This document shows, one piece after another, positions 51,201-59,015 of a stretch of 64,000 nt of DNA; positions within the stretch are counted from its first letter, which is position 1; each line of letters starts with the position of its first letter. Source of the stretch: Paenibacillus plantarum (GTDB lineage: Bacteria; Bacillota; Bacilli; Paenibacillales; NBRC-103111); NCBI RefSeq assembly GCF_013141695.1, contig NZ_WHNY01000005.1, positions 62,001-126,000 on the forward strand, in the 5' to 3' direction. The position numbers and the translations under genes are program-made. The notes beneath the pieces are model-generated. The model had not been told where the DNA came from, searched no databases, and saw only the letters and a list, made by a program, of their open reading frames with translations.

Positions 51201-53099
51201 AAGAATTTCCAATGGAGCAATGTGTACAATGTGGCAGATTACGGGGCGACGGCCGATGACACAATAGACGACACCGCTTCGGTGCAAAGCGCCGTCGATC
51301 AGGCGCATACGGAAGGAGGCGGGGTCGTATGGTTTCCGGACGGTACATACCGGATCGCGAAGATTTTGCTGCCAGCAGGCGTTGTTCTGCTAGGGGAAAG
51401 CCAAGAGAACACAGTGCTTGCTTATTCCGGCACGAGCACCGGCATGTTGATCGTTTCGTCCGGCGACGGCCAAACAGCCGGTCATGCGGGTGTAGCGCGA
51501 ATGAAGCTGGATGTCTTCAATCCGTCCGTGTATCCCGATTTCTTCATCTGGCTCGGGCACTCATGGGGTGCTGCCGTTACGGACAACGCCCTTCGAACCG
51601 CCAGTGAGCTATTCGTCACGGAAGTCACGATCGATGCTCCCTTGGAAGAGCAAACGGGTCGGGCGAACGGCGTCGGATTTATCGCCAATGAACGCACGTT
51701 GTTCGTCGGCAATTCCTTTAAAGGCAGGGCGGCGACAATCGCGACCGGCTACGTCAACGCCTACAGCCAGGTTCGCAACAACATCATCGAATATGCGAGC
51801 GGAGCAACCAATATGCTCGCCCGTTACGTGATCGTTGAAAACAACCGGCTCATCGGGCATCCGGAGCAAAATACAGATACACACGGGGTCAACGTCAAAT
51901 CGGATTACTATGTGTCGAACAATGTGATTCAAGGTATTGGAACGCTGGATCACGCGAACAACGACGGCGAGATGGTACTGAACGAATCGCCTAGCGGTAC
52001 CTTTAATTATGGTGAAGTTTTAGGCGCTTCGGGCACGGAGCTGAAGGTGGCGACCGTCGTCCCGCTCAGTGTTGGGGCGACCGTGACTGGCAACGTCTAT
52101 AGCTTCCCGCATCGCTACGGCCGGTTGGCAGTCGTTATCATGGCGGGACGGGGAATCGGGCAGGTGCGTGACGTGGTGCAAGTCACTGGGAACACGATTT
52201 CTGTCGAAACCCCTTGGGACATCGTGCCAGATCGGACGAGTAAATTTTCGTTCATTGTTCCGAACGCCAGAGGGACGGTTTACCGAAATACAGGCATGGA
52301 CAGCGGAGGACCGATCTCACTGTATGGTAACTCCTTTGATAACGTCGTAGCTGACAATATGCTGACCAACACAGGCGGAGCAGTCACGTTCGGCTTCAAC
52401 TCACTTGTGCAGCACCGTTTAAACAACACCTATTTCGTCAGGTTTGACAATAATACCATTATAGATGCGTTACCTGGAGCCGTCTTCGGACTCGGTCTGC
52501 AGGCTGATAATACCGGCTATGCGGTAATGGCATACGGCAGTGAATTCCGCAACAATCGAGTTGTTGCCGATCAGAATGCCGATGCGTCAGGCTTGTTTAT
52601 CAGGACAGTGAAAGGCAACACATTCGACGTACCGGTCGTCAGGAATACGCTGATCGAAAATAACCAGTTTGTTGATTTGAAAACTGGTATTTCATTGACG
52701 CAGGCGATCTACGGCCAGGTACTGAGCGGAAATAGCTTCGTAAGTGTCACGACGCCGATCGTTGACGCTGGCTCGCTCAACACGGTCACAACCGGGAACG
52801 CTTATGCGGACGTGAGGGCGCCCTATTGGTCGGCGGGCAGCAACGAACTGTCTGTCATTGACGTTACATCTACGGAAGCGCAATTGATTTGGCCATCGGC
52901 GACCGATACGTCGGGTGCGGCGATATCGTATCGCATCTATGTAAATAGTTTGCTTCAAGATACCGTATCGAACATCAACACTTACACGTTCAACGACTTG
53001 CTGCCGGGCACGGCCTATACGTTCCGAGTAGAAGCCGTTGACGTTGCAGGAAACGCAGTTCGTGACCAATTGACCGCATCCACTGTTACGCTTCCTTGA
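48228..53099 (+). CDS. Giant secreted polysaccharide-active protein: duplicated binding module, FN3 domains, pectate-lyase-like beta-helix
   Basis: About 1,623 residues. A signal peptide (MKWRWFVYLLILFLIFSG, cleavage near ASA) leads to a module (nt 48340-48870) that recurs at nt 49446-49975. Both copies share KGNW(V/I)G.YG..GY, TVYTYGT and TINGGKYV. Two FN3 domains lie between the copies. Ig-like segments follow. From nt 51220 a pectate-lyase-3-type beta-helix begins (NVADYGATADDTIDDTASVQ, GGVVWFPDGTYRI), then a C-terminal FN3. The protein probably binds and cleaves an extracellular polysaccharide. Start 48228 has GGAGAG eight bases upstream; ATG 48159, 23 codons earlier, also has a good site. 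Confidence 0.8.
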   Translation: MVLTQRTMKWRWFVYLLILFLIFSGMTFGPRAASASTASFMGTDTTTKGNWVGAYGSEGYVLPYYTTTAMNYRETPPAADVAQLPTYVSAYAKSGSNYWVSGNQADPRGLQSPDGSTRKRFTVYTYGTMSFSFTLSDNETHQFSVYTTDFGSTESIQMGFELRDAGGTVLDSRTVSTINGGKYVTYRVQGSFKLVVTLQAGTQANAQGFFFDAPGPVWPEGGAASATSVSATSATINWPVAIDPDGVTGYRIYKNNALLDTVSGSVYAYNVTGLSPATTYTFAVEPGNGSSFWGRKLAVPVTTAIESDSVAPVWPSGSALTASQETPAGVHLAWNAATDNRAVTQYRIYRDGTQLATVGSGVYAYDVTGLAPETAYTFHVQAGDSAGNWSGDGPSVTAMTMPAPTYYLGQDTVSKGNWIGTYGGDGYILPFFSATSASGKDATTPAHIASLPSYVSAYSLGGSNGYNVVQNPSTDARALLMPDGSIRKMLTVYTYGTLTHSFTLTDNNLHQVSFYTTDFGSQEVNVEKFELLDGSGNVLDAQTVDTINGGKYVSYLVRGSFKLRFTKLAGAQANVEGIFFDTPLAPTVSDLQAMNDGIRQVALSWVSAGTDDTIVLRKKQGDADFARIAKVSAGVHGYADSRLEPGVVYQYGLRNIRQYRYSDIAVRASVTIPAYQATSLTFEDTSLVVDRPNEIVQLRAVLKDSIGAPLVGKPVAFELAGTYVGSHIDPNAGSGVTDENGVVTVEYTPLFAGSYTIKAVFAVNDILLLNASTDTIPLLVHLEDWEQPPVVLRFSDAVVPGTLFTVSGYGMTPSAVEVAIDDYAQLGASPPSAGARTLDIVQTDDQGAFVVSLLPEDMAPGSYAVWIRNEYGWSEAKPLNDPRPQFISEREAFEGQQIKLVGRNFDAREFGGASADTAVRLKSVAGSVYEMPIVELNPFAVTFAIDQAPPQVYWVEVRNSVDGNWVRLGNGQQLTVTEAGDDPLGLGVAWAKNFQWSNVYNVADYGATADDTIDDTASVQSAVDQAHTEGGGVVWFPDGTYRIAKILLPAGVVLLGESQENTVLAYSGTSTGMLIVSSGDGQTAGHAGVARMKLDVFNPSVYPDFFIWLGHSWGAAVTDNALRTASELFVTEVTIDAPLEEQTGRANGVGFIANERTLFVGNSFKGRAATIATGYVNAYSQVRNNIIEYASGATNMLARYVIVENNRLIGHPEQNTDTHGVNVKSDYYVSNNVIQGIGTLDHANNDGEMVLNESPSGTFNYGEVLGASGTELKVATVVPLSVGATVTGNVYSFPHRYGRLAVVIMAGRGIGQVRDVVQVTGNTISVETPWDIVPDRTSKFSFIVPNARGTVYRNTGMDSGGPISLYGNSFDNVVADNMLTNTGGAVTFGFNSLVQHRLNNTYFVRFDNNTIIDALPGAVFGLGLQADNTGYAVMAYGSEFRNNRVVADQNADASGLFIRTVKGNTFDVPVVRNTLIENNQFVDLKTGISLTQAIYGQVLSGNSFVSVTTPIVDAGSLNTVTTGNAYADVRAPYWSAGSNELSVIDVTSTEAQLIWPSATDTSGAAISYRIYVNSLLQDTVSNINTYTFNDLLPGTAYTFRVEAVDVAGNAVRDQLTASTVTLP

Positions 53100-53106
53100 C
53101 CTTAAG

Positions 53107-53143
53107 ACAGCACCCCCGTACTTTCGGTACGGGGGAAAGCTGT
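53107..53143 (+). terminator. Stable hairpin after the beta-helix gene
   Basis: CCCCCGTAC, a TTTC loop and GTACGGGGG, extended by ACAGC/GCTGT. There is no T-run, so it may protect the upstream mRNA end or reduce read-through rather than terminate fully. Confidence 0.5.
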
Positions 53144-53233
53144 ATGTGCAGCGGTTCAAAAAAATGATGATTGAAATGAAATCCGGCTTCACTTACGGTT
53201 GAATGCGGATACAAGACTGGAGGAGGAACAGAA

Positions 53234-54271
53234 ATGTCGCGTAATTTGGCTACTATAATCGGGCAGGTCTCGCAGGCGACGAGGCGGATGCCAATGGCGG
53301 AATGGAACTGGAGTGAAGGCGTTGCACTGTATGGTTTAGTTTCGTTGTGGAAGGCAACGAAGGACGATTCGTTGCAGCTGTATTTAAAAACGTGGATTGA
53401 CGATCAATTGGAGCGAGGACACGTGTTCGAAACCGTCAATGCAACGGCGCCTTGCTTTTCGTTGATCGAGCTATATGTCGCTTCGGGCGAAGCACGTTAC
53501 GCAGATATCATCAAGTCGAGGACTGACTTTCTCCTGCGCCGTGCAGAGCGGCTTGCGAATGGTGCGTTTGAGCATACGCTCGTGGAAACGAATTTTGGCG
53601 GGCAGATGTGGGTGGACACGCTGTTTATGGCTGGTCTATTTCTTGTGAAGGCAGGGCTGTTATTCAATGATCGGGAAGCGGTCGACGAAGGACTTAACCA
53701 ATATTTCCTGCATGTGCGTCATTTGCAGCAGGAGAACGGTCTGTATTATCACGGCTGGGATGAGCGCAAAAACGGCCCAATCGGCTGCTTGTGGGCGCGG
53801 GGCAACGCGTGGGCGGCCATTGTGTCAGCGGAGCTGCTAGTTCTGCTTCCGGAAACAGAGCCTAGACGGAACGCGATTAAGGATTCCTTGGACCGGCAAT
53901 TGGCAGGTTTGTCGCGCTACCAGGATGTCTCCGGTTTATGGACGACGGTGATCGACGATCCGAAAACGTATTTAGAAACATCTGCAGCCGCCGGCATTGC
54001 CTATGCTGTGAAGCAGGCGCTTCGCTACGGCAACGTGGAAGAAGCGTACGTGGAGATGGCTAATCGAGCTGCGCGTGCCGCGCTTTCACACGTGGATTGG
54101 GAAGGGGTGTTTCGCGGTGTGTCTGCCGGAACGGGGGTACAGAAGCATGCTGGCGAATACCATGTCATTGCGCAGCACCGCGCAGAAGGCTACGGGCAAG
54201 GTTTGTTGCTGATGCTGCTGTCGGCGATGCTGGAAGAAAGCGGTAGAGCACCCGAAAACCAACGGCAATAG
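53234..54271 (+). CDS. Unsaturated glucuronyl/rhamnogalacturonyl hydrolase (GH105, YteR-like)
   Basis: A 345-residue alpha/alpha-barrel enzyme. WNWSEGVALYGL opens the barrel, D128 in GGQMWVDTLFMAGLF is the expected general acid/base, and GCLWARGNAWAA and TVIDDPKTYLETSAAAGIAYAV complete the family pattern. It hydrates the double bond of the non-reducing unsaturated uronic acid that lyases leave, releasing a keto sugar. There is no signal peptide, so it is intracellular. It follows the secreted beta-helix gene by 134 bp (AGGAGG site) and fits a lyase-import-hydrolase pathway like ytc/yte in Bacillus. Confidence 0.88.
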   Translation: MSRNLATIIGQVSQATRRMPMAEWNWSEGVALYGLVSLWKATKDDSLQLYLKTWIDDQLERGHVFETVNATAPCFSLIELYVASGEARYADIIKSRTDFLLRRAERLANGAFEHTLVETNFGGQMWVDTLFMAGLFLVKAGLLFNDREAVDEGLNQYFLHVRHLQQENGLYYHGWDERKNGPIGCLWARGNAWAAIVSAELLVLLPETEPRRNAIKDSLDRQLAGLSRYQDVSGLWTTVIDDPKTYLETSAAAGIAYAVKQALRYGNVEEAYVEMANRAARAALSHVDWEGVFRGVSAGTGVQKHAGEYHVIAQHRAEGYGQGLLLMLLSAMLEESGRAPENQRQ

Positions 54272-54516
54272 GGAACGTACATGCATATTGCACGGTCTAA
54301 ACAGTGAAGCGCAAGGAGATTCCCATATCGAATCCAACAAAGAGTCCTGGGTTTCCTGGGCTCTTTGCTGTTCATAGCGCCCGGAATCGGCATCATCTCT
54401 GTGTTATCAGTCAGACTACTGATTCCGAAAAGATGACGATGCCGATGAAAGCGTTCTTTTGGTATAATAAAGCCGAAAAGCCCATCCATTTTGGAACTAA
54501 GAACGGTGATACGCCT

Positions 54517-56832
54517 ATGAACCTTGTTCGTAAACTTATTCGACAACGACAAATCGCCTTACTTTTGCTCTTTTCTATTATACCAGTGCTCGGTTTCGGG
54601 ACGTTCAGCTACTACACGAGCCTTCGCCTAATCGAAGCGGAAGTGAAGCGGACGTCTGAAGTGGCAATCGCCCAGATGAAGGAGCAGGTGGACCAGTTGC
54701 TTCGGCAGATCGAAGAAGTAACGGGACAATTCTCGCTGCAGGCGGGCATGCTTCAATTTGTCAAAATTCAAGAAACTCCGTTGCTCGGCACGCTGCAATC
54801 GGTCAACGAGCTCAGACGTGAGTTAGCGAATTTCTCATCTTCAATCCATGCGGTCGACTCGGTTTATCTCTATCACCGAAAGCAGCAGCTTGTGCTGACG
54901 TCGAATTTACTGTTCGATCTGAACAGTTTTCCTGATTCGTCGTGGTTGCCGACGTTGCGGCAAGCGGGGATAGAACGCAAATCAAAGCTGTGGATCACGC
55001 CTCGTGCAATGGGCGGCGATGCCGGCAAAAGCCTGGAAGCACTAACGTATTTGCTCCCGTTGCCATACTTCTACGAGGAGCCCGATGCGGCACTTGTCGT
55101 CAACGTCAAGACTGGCGTGATCGCCGACATGATCCGCTCGTTTCCGTTTGACAGCCGGGGCGGCTTGCTCGTCTTTTCGCCAACGGGACAGACGATCGTG
55201 GAGGCAGGCAAGCTGCGTCTTACGAAGCCCGACGCGATCGGCGCGTTACTGGCTGCCGGGTCTTCGCCCGAAGGCAGCCTGCCGGTCAAGCTGGACACGG
55301 AGGCCGGTGAGATGTACGTGACGACCGAACGGTCTGCGGCATACGGCTTTCTCTACGCTATGCTGATTCCCGCGGAGGCGGCATCACACAACGCGCAGCT
55401 GCTCAAGATCTGGATCGTTGCCGCTACCGTGGCGCTATCGTTATTGTCGCTGTTTGTCGCGTATTTTAATGTTCGGCGATTTCAAAGTGGCTTACGGAGC
55501 ATCTTCCTAACGCTGCGCGGCAAGGGCGAAGTGAACGGAGATGAAGATCAAGAATCGTTCGACGCTGACTATGCCGCGGGCTTTACTCGGATTGAGAGTG
55601 GCATTGCCGCGCTACTCAAGGAAATGGGCGACGTGCGCTCACAATGGAGCAGCCAGCTGCCGGTGCTGCGCGACCATTTCCTGTTATCTGCGCTACTCGG
55701 TAACAACGCCGGCATGGACCCATGGCTGCGTCAGAAGCCCGTCGAGACGCCTCTCTTTCCGGATCCGGTTTTCTGCGTGCTCGTGGCGGAGATGGACGCG
55801 ACCGGCGAGAACGCCCGCTTTCGCAGCGGTGAAGATTCACGGCTGTTTCTGTTTGCTGTGGCTAATATCAGCCAGGAGTTGATGAAGGACAAGTTCGCCA
55901 CGGAAACGGTCGTCTCTCGCCAGCATGTGGCCGTCATTCTAAACATGCCGCAGCATGAGACCGAGCGAGAGACGGTCCGTGCGGCGGAGACGATTCGTTA
56001 TGCAGTTGCGTCGTACTTGAAACAAACGGTGACGATCTCCGTTGGCAGGCCTATCACCGATTTCGGTGAGTTATCTGTTTCGTATCAAGACGCGCTGCAT
56101 GCGCTGCAAGAAAATTGGCCGAAGGCAGGCAATGAGGTAGTACGTGGAAGCCAAGAGCAGGAGGCGCTTGTCCCCGTACCGTATCCGGCAGAATGCGAAA
56201 GCGCGTTGCTGGCGGCAATCCGCGAAGGCAACCGAGTGCAAGCTGCGCAGGAACTGAACGCCTTCTTCGATGGGCTGAATGGCAGTCGTCTTCCCTTTGC
56301 GCTGATTAAAACATATGCAATGCAATTGCTCGTTTCCGTGATCCGGTTGCTGCAGGAGTATGACCCCGACCTTACGAAGACGTTTCCGGGACGGAGCCTG
56401 TACGCCGAATTTGCCCAGTTGAACGCTTCCCCTTCGATGTGCGAATGGTTCAGCGAAACGGTCTTTGCACCGGGGATCGATTTTCTGAATGGGCTAAAGC
56501 GGCTGCGGATGGAAATGATCATGGAGCGGACGAAGAAACTGATCGAGGAACGGTACGCACAAGACTTGTCGCTCCAGCTTGTTGCTGATCAGCTCAGTAT
56601 CAGTCCGTCGTATTTGAGTGAGCTGATCAAGCAACATTGGGGGGAAACGTTCATCGCTTATGTCACACGCTACCGGATCAGCAAAGCGAAAAGTCTGCTG
56701 CTTAAAACCGAGTTGAACATCGCCGACATCGCAGTTGAGATCGGTTATGGCAATGCCACGCATCTCATTCGGGTATTCAAAAAATCGGAAGGTATGACGC
56801 CGGGCGAATATCGCTTGCAGAGCCGTTCCTGA
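54517..56832 (+). CDS. Membrane-bound AraC-family regulator (second locus)
   Basis: A 771-residue protein with the same plan as the regulator at 29311: membrane helix near residues 14-36, extracytoplasmic Cache-like sensor, second helix near 290-310, cytoplasmic linker, and a C-terminal AraC domain (LSLQLVADQLSISPSYLSELI, LNIADIAVEIGYGNATHLIRVF, GMTPGEYRLQ). ATG 54517 has a weak GGTGAT site; the frame is open further upstream without a better start. It probably activates the surrounding transporter and enzyme genes when oligosaccharide is present outside. Confidence 0.85.
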   Translation: MNLVRKLIRQRQIALLLLFSIIPVLGFGTFSYYTSLRLIEAEVKRTSEVAIAQMKEQVDQLLRQIEEVTGQFSLQAGMLQFVKIQETPLLGTLQSVNELRRELANFSSSIHAVDSVYLYHRKQQLVLTSNLLFDLNSFPDSSWLPTLRQAGIERKSKLWITPRAMGGDAGKSLEALTYLLPLPYFYEEPDAALVVNVKTGVIADMIRSFPFDSRGGLLVFSPTGQTIVEAGKLRLTKPDAIGALLAAGSSPEGSLPVKLDTEAGEMYVTTERSAAYGFLYAMLIPAEAASHNAQLLKIWIVAATVALSLLSLFVAYFNVRRFQSGLRSIFLTLRGKGEVNGDEDQESFDADYAAGFTRIESGIAALLKEMGDVRSQWSSQLPVLRDHFLLSALLGNNAGMDPWLRQKPVETPLFPDPVFCVLVAEMDATGENARFRSGEDSRLFLFAVANISQELMKDKFATETVVSRQHVAVILNMPQHETERETVRAAETIRYAVASYLKQTVTISVGRPITDFGELSVSYQDALHALQENWPKAGNEVVRGSQEQEALVPVPYPAECESALLAAIREGNRVQAAQELNAFFDGLNGSRLPFALIKTYAMQLLVSVIRLLQEYDPDLTKTFPGRSLYAEFAQLNASPSMCEWFSETVFAPGIDFLNGLKRLRMEMIMERTKKLIEERYAQDLSLQLVADQLSISPSYLSELIKQHWGETFIAYVTRYRISKAKSLLLKTELNIADIAVEIGYGNATHLIRVFKKSEGMTPGEYRLQSRS

Positions 56833-56839
56833 TTGCGCG

Positions 56840-56876
56840 AAATGCGCCGCAGCCGCCAAGGCTTCGGCGCATTTTC
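56840..56876 (+). terminator. Intrinsic terminator
   Basis: AAATGCGCC pairs with GGCGCATTT, with an inner AGCC/GGCT stem. It lies 8 bp after the AraC stop. The trailing T-run is short. Confidence 0.65.
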
Positions 56877-57042
56877 CGTTTCAGTGGTCACGAAAATGTG
56901 ACGATTGCGTTGATATCGTAAGCGGCCGTAAGCTGATGACATCGGCAACCAATGGACAACTGATGCGGCTGTGGGTCAAACGTCCGCAACTGGCATTTCC
57001 GAGCCGTATGAGGAACGAAAGGACATCGCAATACACGCAGGT

Positions 57043-57090
57043 CATACAAAAAGGAGGATCAAACGTCATGCAAAAAGGAGGATCGAACAA
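57043..57090 (+). repeat. 24-bp tandem duplication of a ribosome site and start region
   Basis: Two copies, starting CATACAAAAAGGAGGATC at 57043 and CATGCAAAAAGGAGGATC at 57067. Each AGGAGG is followed ten bases later by an in-frame ATG (57068 and 57092). The unit length of eight codons keeps the frame, so translation can start at either ATG. Confidence 0.75.
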
Positions 57091-57091
57091 T

Positions 57092-58048
57092 ATGGAAATA
57101 CGGCGCGCGATTCTTAAGACCCGCGATCCGGGAAGGGAAGTCGGATGGCAACGGCAATGGCGCATTTACAAGCAGCACCGTGCGCTTATTGTTATGCTGC
57201 TGCCTGGACTGGCACTATTTCTGTTGTTCAGCTACGTGCCGTTGTATGGCATTGTCATTGCGTTCAAGCATTTTCAGATTACCGAGGGCATTCTCGGCAG
57301 CCCATGGGCTGGCTTGGAGAATTTCGAGCGATTGTTCAAGGGGAACGGCTTTCTGAATGCACTACGTCATTCGGTGCTGATTGCTTTCTTGAAAATGGTG
57401 TTTGTGTTTCCAGCACCGATCGTACTGGCGTTGCTGCTGAACGAGATCCGGCTGACTTGGTTTCGGCGGACGATTCAAACGGTGACATATTTGCCGCATT
57501 TTTTCTCGTGGGTCGTGCTTGCGGGCATCTTGTTTCCGTTTCTAGGCAGTGAGGGTGGATTCAATAAACTGCTCTCCCTGTTCGGCATCGCGGAGCAGTT
57601 GTGGTTGCTAGAGCCGGACTATTTTTACGGTGCGGTCGTACTGACCGACATTTGGCAATCCGCGGGCTGGGGATCAATCGTCTATTTTGCGGTGCTGGCT
57701 TCAATCGATCCAAGCCTCTATGAGGCTGCGATCGCGGATGGAGCAAGCCGCTGGCGGCGAATCTGGCATATCAGTCTGCCGTCGCTCGCGCCAACTGTCA
57801 TCATCATGTACTTACTATCGATCGGCCACTTCCTGTCGGTCGGCTTCGACCAAATTTACAACCTGATGACGCCCCCTACCTCAGGAGTAGGGGAGATTCT
57901 CGATACGTACGTGCTACGTCGGTTGTTGACGATGGATTACGAGCTTGGCACCGCTGCGGGGTTGTTCAATTCAACTGTTGGGCTGACGCTGGTGCTTGTC
58001 GCTAATGCGTTGGTCAAGCTATTCAACAAGGAGCGAGGATTATGGTAG
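57092..58048 (+). CDS. Carbohydrate ABC transporter permease, LplB/YteP-like (second locus)
   Basis: About 318 residues with six spans. VMLLPGLALFLLFSYVPLYG and AFKHFQITEGILGSPW are family marks, and the EAA loop is SLYEAAIADGASRWRRIWHISLPS. Two starts are possible because of the 24-bp duplication: ATG 57092 and ATG 57068, each ten bases after AGGAGG. It pairs with the permease that starts 19 bp downstream. No ATPase gene is in the window. Confidence 0.9.
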   Translation: MEIRRAILKTRDPGREVGWQRQWRIYKQHRALIVMLLPGLALFLLFSYVPLYGIVIAFKHFQITEGILGSPWAGLENFERLFKGNGFLNALRHSVLIAFLKMVFVFPAPIVLALLLNEIRLTWFRRTIQTVTYLPHFFSWVVLAGILFPFLGSEGGFNKLLSLFGIAEQLWLLEPDYFYGAVVLTDIWQSAGWGSIVYFAVLASIDPSLYEAAIADGASRWRRIWHISLPSLAPTVIIMYLLSIGHFLSVGFDQIYNLMTPPTSGVGEILDTYVLRRLLTMDYELGTAAGLFNSTVGLTLVLVANALVKLFNKERGLW

Positions 58049-58067
58049 CGAGAAGGGGGGGGAGAAT

Positions 58068-58943
58068 GTGAAAACAACTTGGGGCGAGCGATCGTTCGAC
58101 GCGCTGAATGCTGCTTTCTTGACGATTTTCGGGCTTGCGACGCTGTATCCGCTGTTATACATTATTACGCTTTCGTTCAGCACGCCGGCGGATGCGCTGG
58201 CGATGAAGTTTTATTGGTTCCCGCTGCATCCGACGCTTATGTCGTACGAGAAAGTACTTGCGCATCCTGATCTGTTGTCGGCTTACGGTAATACGCTGAT
58301 CCGAACAGGCGTCGGTATTGCGATTTCGCTAACCATGACGGCGATGATTGCGTATCCATTGTCCAGGCGCACGTTTCCGCATCGGAAGCTGATCATGAAA
58401 CTCTTCGTCTTCAGTATGCTGTTCAGCGGCGGCACGATCCCGATGTTTTTGTTAGTGAAAAATCTCGGCTTGCTCAATACATTGTGGGCGCTTGTTTTGC
58501 CCGGTGCGGTGTCGGCGTTCAACATGATCGTGATGCGCAACTTCTTCGAGGGTATCCCGGCCGAAATTATCGAGTCAGCGCGCATCGACGGCGCTTCCGA
58601 AATGCGAGTACTCATGCGCATTGTGTTGCCGCTGTCCGTGCCAGTAATGGCCGTCATGGCGCTCTGGGTCGGCGTCGCGCATTGGAACCACTGGTTTGAT
58701 GCACTAATCTACACAACGGACAACCGGTGGCAAGTGTTGCAGCTGTTCCTGCGCAGAACCGTCGTCGATGCGACAGTATCGCTGACTCCGGGCGAGGATA
58801 TCAACCGGATTAACGAGGAATATACGCCGGAGTCGCTCAAAGCGGCCACGATCGTGGCAGTGACGCTGCCGATTCTGTTTCTGTACCCGTTCATCCAGCG
58901 GTATTTCGTCAAAGGCATCATGCTGGGTTCAGTCAAAGGCTAG
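58068..58943 (+). CDS. Carbohydrate ABC transporter permease, YtcP-like (second locus)
   Basis: A 291-residue MalG/YtcP-type permease: LYPLLYIITLSFSTP near the start, GGTIPMFLLVKNLGLLNT in the centre, EAA loop EIIESARIDGASEMRVLMRIVLP, and terminal YFVKGIMLGSVKG, nearly the same as the first locus. I choose GTG 58068 because GGGGGGGG lies just upstream; earlier in-frame starts overlap the previous gene. Confidence 0.9.
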   Translation: MKTTWGERSFDALNAAFLTIFGLATLYPLLYIITLSFSTPADALAMKFYWFPLHPTLMSYEKVLAHPDLLSAYGNTLIRTGVGIAISLTMTAMIAYPLSRRTFPHRKLIMKLFVFSMLFSGGTIPMFLLVKNLGLLNTLWALVLPGAVSAFNMIVMRNFFEGIPAEIIESARIDGASEMRVLMRIVLPLSVPVMAVMALWVGVAHWNHWFDALIYTTDNRWQVLQLFLRRTVVDATVSLTPGEDINRINEEYTPESLKAATIVAVTLPILFLYPFIQRYFVKGIMLGSVKG

Positions 58944-59015
58944 GTATATAGGCCTTGCGGTGCGAACTGGGTATGCCGATATAATACAATACAATTTCAT
59001 GTAGGAGGTTACAGG

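Noticed and set aside
54336-54372. CAAAGAG...CTCTTTG hairpin after the GH105 gene as a terminator
   Set aside because: The stem has mismatches and the following bases are not T-rich; it may be weak or incidental.
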